Below, piece after piece: positions 31,693 through 35,426 of a stretch of DNA of 35,426 bases. Numbering within the stretch: position 1 is the stretch's first letter; every line of letters begins with the position of its first letter. The notes beneath the pieces were generated by a model. It was not told where the DNA came from, ran no database searches, and saw only the letters and a list, made by a program, of their open reading frames with translations. Source of the DNA: Collinsella sp. (lineage in GTDB: Bacteria; Actinomycetota; Coriobacteriia; Coriobacteriales; Coriobacteriaceae); assembly GCA_019414025.1 (NCBI GenBank), contig DXMU01000033.1, forward strand, positions 1 through 35,426, read 5' to 3'. A program made the translations under genes and the position numbers.

Positions 31693-33933
31693 CTATTTCT
31701 TAAACCGTGCACCCTGGCGTTTTCTGCCCGATGCGAACGTGGAACCCTTGCGGGCCTGCGAACGTAAGCGCTCAATCGTCTCGTCCTCAGACGCACCCTC
31801 GAGCATCGCCCGAATCTGAACGACGGCATCGCGCAGGCGCGCCGCCTCCTCAAAGTCCATGGCGGCAGAAGCGTTACGCATATCCTCTTCCATGGTTTCG
31901 ACGATCCGCACAAGCTCGTCATGCGGCAGTTCTTCCAACTGCTCCGCAAGTGTCTGCTCGGGCGCCACCGTTTCCGGCACGCCACCCTCGCCCGACTCAT
32001 CGGGCGTATAGAATGCGCCATGTCCAAGAGAGTCGCCCTTCGAGCGCCCCTTGGAACCCACGGTTTTTTCGGCCTCGGCAATAAAACTTGAGATGTCGTT
32101 GATGGCCTTGCGCACCGTCTTGGGCACAATGCCATGCTCTTCGTTATATGCCATCTGAATCTCGCGACGGCGCTGCGTCTCCTCGATGGCCTCTTTCATC
32201 GAATCGGTCACAACGTCCGCATACATGATGACTTCGCCATCGGCGTTACGGGCCGCGCGGCCAATCGTCTGAATCAGCGAACGGCGGTTGCGCAAGAAGC
32301 CTTCCTTATCGGCATCGAGAATTGCCACCAGTGAGACCTCGGGAAGGTCTAGGCCCTCGCGAAGCAGGTTGATGCCAACGAGAACATCGATCTTGCCCTC
32401 GCGCAGCGTTCGCAGGATCTCGACACGGTCCATCGTCGCTGTATCGGAGTGCATGTAATTGACCTTAATGCCGGCATCAAGCAGATGGTCGGTCAGGTCC
32501 TCGGCCATGCGCTTGGTGAGCGTGGTCACCAGCACGCGCTCCTTGCGGGCAACGCGCTCGCGAATCTCGTCCTCAAGATCGTCAATCTGCCCACGAACCG
32601 GACGCACATCGATCTTGGGGTCGAGCAGACCGGTTGGACGAATAATCTGCTCAACGTCGTTTTGGCTCACCCGCAGCTCGTAGTCGCCCGGTGTGGCCGA
32701 AACATAGATAAACTGGGGTATCCTTGCCTCAAACTCATCGAAACGAAGCGGGCGGTTATCGAGTGCCGAAGGAAGGCGAAAACCATGCTCCACCAGCGTC
32801 ACCTTACGCGAGCGGTCACCTTCGTGCATGCCGCGAATCTGCGGCACCGTCACATGGCTCTCATCGATGATGCAGAGCATATCCTTGGGAAAGTAATCGA
32901 TTAGGGTAAACGGCGGCTCACCCGGCTTGCGACCGTCCAGATGACGCGAGTAGTTCTCGATGCCGTTGCAAAAACCCATCGTCTCGAGCATCTCAAGATC
33001 ATAATCGGTGCGCTGCTGCAGACGCTGCGCCTCGAGCAACTTATCAGTCGCCTTGAGCTCCGCCACGCGCTTCTCGCACTCTTCGCTGATCGATTTCAGA
33101 GCCGCCTTGACCTTCGGCTTCTCGGTCACGTAGTGCGATGCCGGCCATACGGGGATGGCCTCGTACTCACGAAGCATCTCACCGGTAACCTCATCGATCT
33201 CGGCAATCAGCTCGACCTCGTCGCCAAAGAACTCAAACCGCAACGGATGCTCGGCATAAGGCGGATACACGTCGACAACATCGCCGCGCACGCGGAACGT
33301 GCCGCGCGCCAGGTCATAGTCATTGCGATCATATTGAATGTCGATAAGTGCATGGATAAAGTCATCGCGCTCGAGCGGCACCTTCTTGTCGACGTTTGGA
33401 GCCAGACCCGCATAGTCCTCAGGAGAGCCAATGCCATAGATACACGAGACCGATGCGACAACGATCACATCGCGTCGAGAGAGCAGTGACGCGGTCGCCT
33501 GATGGCGCAGCATCTCGACCTCTTCGTTAATCGAGGAGTCTTTCTCGATATATGTATCGCTTTGCGGCACATACGCCTCGGGCTGATAGTAGTCGTAGTA
33601 CGAGACAAAGTAGACCACAGCGTTGTTGGGAAAGAACTCTTTGAGCTCGCTCGCAAGCTGAGCGGCGAGCGTTTTATTGGGAGCCATGACCAGCGTCGGC
33701 TTCCCCAGGGCCTCAATAGTCTTAGCCATCGTGAAGGTCTTGCCCGAACCAGTCACGCCCAGCAAAACCTGATAGCGATCTCCGTCCCTCACACCCTGCA
33801 CAAGCGACTCAATGGCCTTAGGCTGAGAACCTGCAGGCTCATAGGGAGAAACGACTTCAAACGGCACCTCAGCGCCCTCAACGCCAAAGCGCTTAAGTTC
33901 ACCACCAACGCGTTCTACTTCAAATTCCGCCAT
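31693..33933 (-). CDS. uvrB: excinuclease ABC subunit B
   Basis: UvrB verifies damage and recruits UvrC. The 746-residue protein has Walker A GVTGSGKT (59-66), the DNA-clamping beta-hairpin YYDYYQPEAYVP (112-123), helicase motifs, and the C-terminal UVR domain (MDFEEAARLRDAVVQIRAML) that contacts UvrC. Before the UVR domain is a variable acidic/Gly-rich stretch, and the tail is basic. The start at 33933 has AGGAGTATCC before the ATG; seven additional residues were rejected. A TATACT box overlaps the end of the upstream transglycosylase gene. Confidence 0.97.
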   Translation of the reverse strand: MAEFEVERVGGELKRFGVEGAEVPFEVVSPYEPAGSQPKAIESLVQGVRDGDRYQVLLGVTGSGKTFTMAKTIEALGKPTLVMAPNKTLAAQLASELKEFFPNNAVVYFVSYYDYYQPEAYVPQSDTYIEKDSSINEEVEMLRHQATASLLSRRDVIVVASVSCIYGIGSPEDYAGLAPNVDKKVPLERDDFIHALIDIQYDRNDYDLARGTFRVRGDVVDVYPPYAEHPLRFEFFGDEVELIAEIDEVTGEMLREYEAIPVWPASHYVTEKPKVKAALKSISEECEKRVAELKATDKLLEAQRLQQRTDYDLEMLETMGFCNGIENYSRHLDGRKPGEPPFTLIDYFPKDMLCIIDESHVTVPQIRGMHEGDRSRKVTLVEHGFRLPSALDNRPLRFDEFEARIPQFIYVSATPGDYELRVSQNDVEQIIRPTGLLDPKIDVRPVRGQIDDLEDEIRERVARKERVLVTTLTKRMAEDLTDHLLDAGIKVNYMHSDTATMDRVEILRTLREGKIDVLVGINLLREGLDLPEVSLVAILDADKEGFLRNRRSLIQTIGRAARNADGEVIMYADVVTDSMKEAIEETQRRREIQMAYNEEHGIVPKTVRKAINDISSFIAEAEKTVGSKGRSKGDSLGHGAFYTPDESGEGGVPETVAPEQTLAEQLEELPHDELVRIVETMEEDMRNASAAMDFEEAARLRDAVVQIRAMLEGASEDETIERLRSQARKGSTFASGRKRQGARFKK

Positions 33934-33958
33934 GGATACTCCTAACTCATACATCTGC

Positions 33959-33964
33959 AGTATA
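33959..33964 (-). promoter_or_regulatory. candidate uvrB promoter (-10)
   Basis: TATACT on the minus strand lies 26 bases upstream of the uvrB start, just past the transglycosylase stop. The -35 region is weak. uvrB might instead be read from the coaE promoter. Confidence 0.35.
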
Positions 33965-33984
33965 CGCAGGAGGTGGGCTTAGTC

Positions 33985-34566
33985 CTATACGAACCGATCG
34001 GGATAGAGCGTCTTATAGCGAACCCAGGCATTATTGACGCGAATCAGATAAGCCTGCGTCTCGGGGAAGGTAATCGCATTGTGAAGCGAGGTGCTCTGCT
34101 GCGCCCAACCATCCACATTGCCCATGCCGGCGTTATATGCGGCAATAGCGCTATCCGTCGACCCGTTGAAATACGTTAAGAGATACGAGAGGTACGCGCA
34201 GCCAAACTCGATATTCGTAGCAGGATCGTTAAGGTTGTCGGCCGAATACTCCCCACCGTCGACAAGACCCTTGGCGATCATATCCTGGGCAGTCTCGGGC
34301 ATCAGCTGCATCAATCCCTGAGCACCCTGATTCGACTCAGCCTCGGGATCCCAATTCGATTCCGACTTAATGACAGCGCACACCAGATACGGATCCAGAT
34401 TATGCGAAATACTAGATTGCTTTACATACGCCTCGTAGTCAATGGGATACAGCGGCTTAAAGAAAGCCGCAGGAGCACACGAGTAAACGAATGAGATAAG
34501 GCCGAAGGCAAAAACGGCAGCCAGCGGTATAAGGCGATACCACGCAAAGAAACGTGTCCTAGGCAT
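33985..34566 (-). CDS. small membrane-anchored lytic transglycosylase (SLT domain)
   Basis: This enzyme cleaves peptidoglycan glycan strands. The 193-residue product has one N-terminal hydrophobic anchor (about 11-29) followed by a family 1 SLT domain. The catalytic Glu69 lies in IKSESNWDP, with NQGAQGLMQLMP and AAYNAGMGNVDGW following. The start at 34566 was chosen because AAGGAGG (34573-34579) lies exactly 6 bases away; the ATG at 34572 would touch the ribosome site. It overlaps the coaE stop by 8 bases (ATGCCTAG), giving translational coupling. Confidence 0.92.
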   Translation of the reverse strand: MPRTRFFAWYRLIPLAAVFAFGLISFVYSCAPAAFFKPLYPIDYEAYVKQSSISHNLDPYLVCAVIKSESNWDPEAESNQGAQGLMQLMPETAQDMIAKGLVDGGEYSADNLNDPATNIEFGCAYLSYLLTYFNGSTDSAIAAYNAGMGNVDGWAQQSTSLHNAITFPETQAYLIRVNNAWVRYKTLYPDRFV

Positions 34567-35200
34567 CGGCATCCTCCTTATTCGCAGTGTCTATAAACCC
34601 ATGGCATGCAAGCCATGAGTCAAGCTGCTCAAAGAGAGAATTATCGCCTGCGGCATTATCAATCACCGTTGTAGCGAGATTGCACAGCGCAGACTCATCG
34701 GGCTGGCAAGCAGAACGGGCATCGAAATCAGATGGCTCCATGCCACGCTGAATAGCACGCTCGCGACGAACTGACAAAGGGGCGCTGATGACCAGAATTT
34801 CATCAGCCAAGCCAAATGCATCCTCAAAACCAGTCGGAGCAGAAACCTCGACAACCGCAAAGGGATAACGGGGAGATGAAACCGTACAACAAACCGGATC
34901 GAGAATCCTAAGCGAAAGCTGTTCAATGAGAACGGGGTGCACAAGGTCATTGAGCCGTGCGACCGAATCAGGAGAAGCGAAAGCTCGAGAAGCGAGGATG
35001 CTGCGGCGAATGCCGCCCTCCTCATCCAAAATATCCCAGCCAAATTCTTCCGCGAGGGCATTGACGATATCGGAGCCTGGCACATACAGCGATTTGGCAA
35101 GCTCGTCCAGATCGATAAGCATAGCGCCACGAGATTCGAGATAGCGGCAGGCAGTCGACTTACCCGAAGCAATATTGCCCAAGACAAAAACGGTAAACAT
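34559..35200 (-). CDS. coaE: dephospho-CoA kinase
   Basis: CoaE phosphorylates dephospho-CoA in the last step of coenzyme A synthesis. The 213-residue protein has the P-loop GNIASGKST (8-16), IDLDELAK in the lid region, and LNDLVHPVL. Where most members have a PLLFE motif this one reads APTGFED, so it is a divergent member but is complete. The start at MFTVFVLGNIASGKST has GGGAGGACTTG upstream; 43 further in-frame residues to 35329 were rejected. In actinobacteria coaE commonly follows rpsA and precedes uvrB, matching the local order. Confidence 0.9.
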   Translation of the reverse strand: MFTVFVLGNIASGKSTACRYLESRGAMLIDLDELAKSLYVPGSDIVNALAEEFGWDILDEEGGIRRSILASRAFASPDSVARLNDLVHPVLIEQLSLRILDPVCCTVSSPRYPFAVVEVSAPTGFEDAFGLADEILVISAPLSVRRERAIQRGMEPSDFDARSACQPDESALCNLATTVIDNAAGDNSLFEQLDSWLACHGFIDTANKEDADA

Positions 35201-35327
35201 CAAGTCCTCCCTAACGCCAATGGGAGTTATTATCGCGCAAATACAAAAGAAGGACTCAAAATACAGCCAAACAGTAAGACAAGCTAAAAGAAGGCGAGTT
35301 CTTGTATTACAGCTCTTTATAAAACGC

Positions 35328-35359
35328 AAAAAAGGGGGAGGCCGCGAGGCCTCCCCCTT
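35328..35359 (-). terminator. terminator of the unit entering from the right edge
   Basis: A 12-bp stem AAGGGGGAGGCC (35332-35343) with GGCCTCCCCCTT (35348-35359), loop GCGA, leads on the minus strand into T6. It lies upstream of coaE, so it ends a gene lying to the right of the window. Confidence 0.9.
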
Positions 35360-35426
35360 CTAAGTTCGCTGACGGCTCGGTGCCGTCCACCGGTCAGCGG
35401 CGCCCTGGCCTCCCACGGGCTGGCCC
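35360..35426 (-). other. 3' end of an unidentified minus-strand unit
   Basis: One frame gives 21 residues ending in TAG just before the terminator (tail ADRWTAPSRQRT), which could be the C terminus of a protein; rpsA would be expected by synteny. The same bases also form a strong hairpin, CGCTGAC (35367-35373) with GTCAGCG (35393-35399) and inner CGGTG/CACCG, so a structured RNA is possible. The two readings cannot be separated here. Confidence 0.35.

Noticed and set aside
1..35426. CRISPR arrays, tRNA, rRNA, insertion sequences, prophage genes
   Set aside because: No regularly spaced repeats, cloverleaf-like sequences, transposases, integrases or phage proteins were recognised on either strand by eye. 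A tRNAscan or ISfinder search was not possible.

Overview
The window looks like chromosome from a Gram-positive actinobacterium of the class Coriobacteriia, most likely Collinsella or a close relative. This is inferred from gene content and order: rapZ-whiA-gap-pgk-tpiA-secG and coaE/uvrB/uvrA/uvrC neighbourhoods are typical of actinobacteria. The high G+C with strong third-position bias, the twin-arginine lipoprotein signal on the binding protein and the LTA-synthase-type sulfatase fit as well. No 16S or other taxonomic marker is present, so the genus is a guess. No transposase, CRISPR array, tRNA or rRNA gene was seen.

Layout. (1) Positions 126-5220, minus strand: central glycolysis (gap, then pgk-tpiA-gpmI) followed by secG, with intrinsic terminators after gap, gpmI and secG. 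(2) 5414-7252, minus: rapZ-whiA; yvcK, which normally lies between them, is absent. (3) 7372-17800, minus: a one-direction cluster of nine genes that I read as a complete sialic-acid uptake and catabolism operon. It runs from an ABC transporter of SatABCD type (binding lipoprotein, permease, permease-ATPase fusion, ATPase), through two AXE1-family esterases and the lyase nanA, to the ROK kinase nanK and the epimerase nanE. It starts at a promoter whose -10 element sits in the centre of a perfect 9-5-9 palindrome (17937-17959) and ends at a terminator at 7284-7320. Very long hairpins fill the nanA-nanK and nanK-nanE gaps. (4) 18166-25311, minus: uvrC, murJ, ybaK and uvrA. (5) 25505-31627, plus: an LTA-synthase-like sulfatase, the Fe-S carrier Mrp, and two unrelated FAD-dependent oxidoreductases. 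(6) 31693-35200, minus: uvrB, a small lytic transglycosylase and coaE, followed at the right edge by the terminator and tail of an upstream unit.

How they work together. In the proposed nan/sat operon the transporter imports free sialic acid and an AXE1 esterase could remove O-acetyl groups. NanA would split Neu5Ac to ManNAc and pyruvate, NanK would phosphorylate ManNAc, and NanE would epimerise ManNAc-6-P to GlcNAc-6-P. NagA, NagB, a sialidase and a dedicated regulator are not in the window. The glycolytic block would receive the resulting fructose-6-P. The operon sits between uvrC and rapZ, which are normally neighbours in actinobacteria, so it looks inserted into an otherwise conserved housekeeping locus. 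The most unusual items are the tandem AXE1 pair in which the second copy has lost its catalytic serine, the permease-ATPase fusion, the palindromic operator, and the two large intercistronic hairpins.
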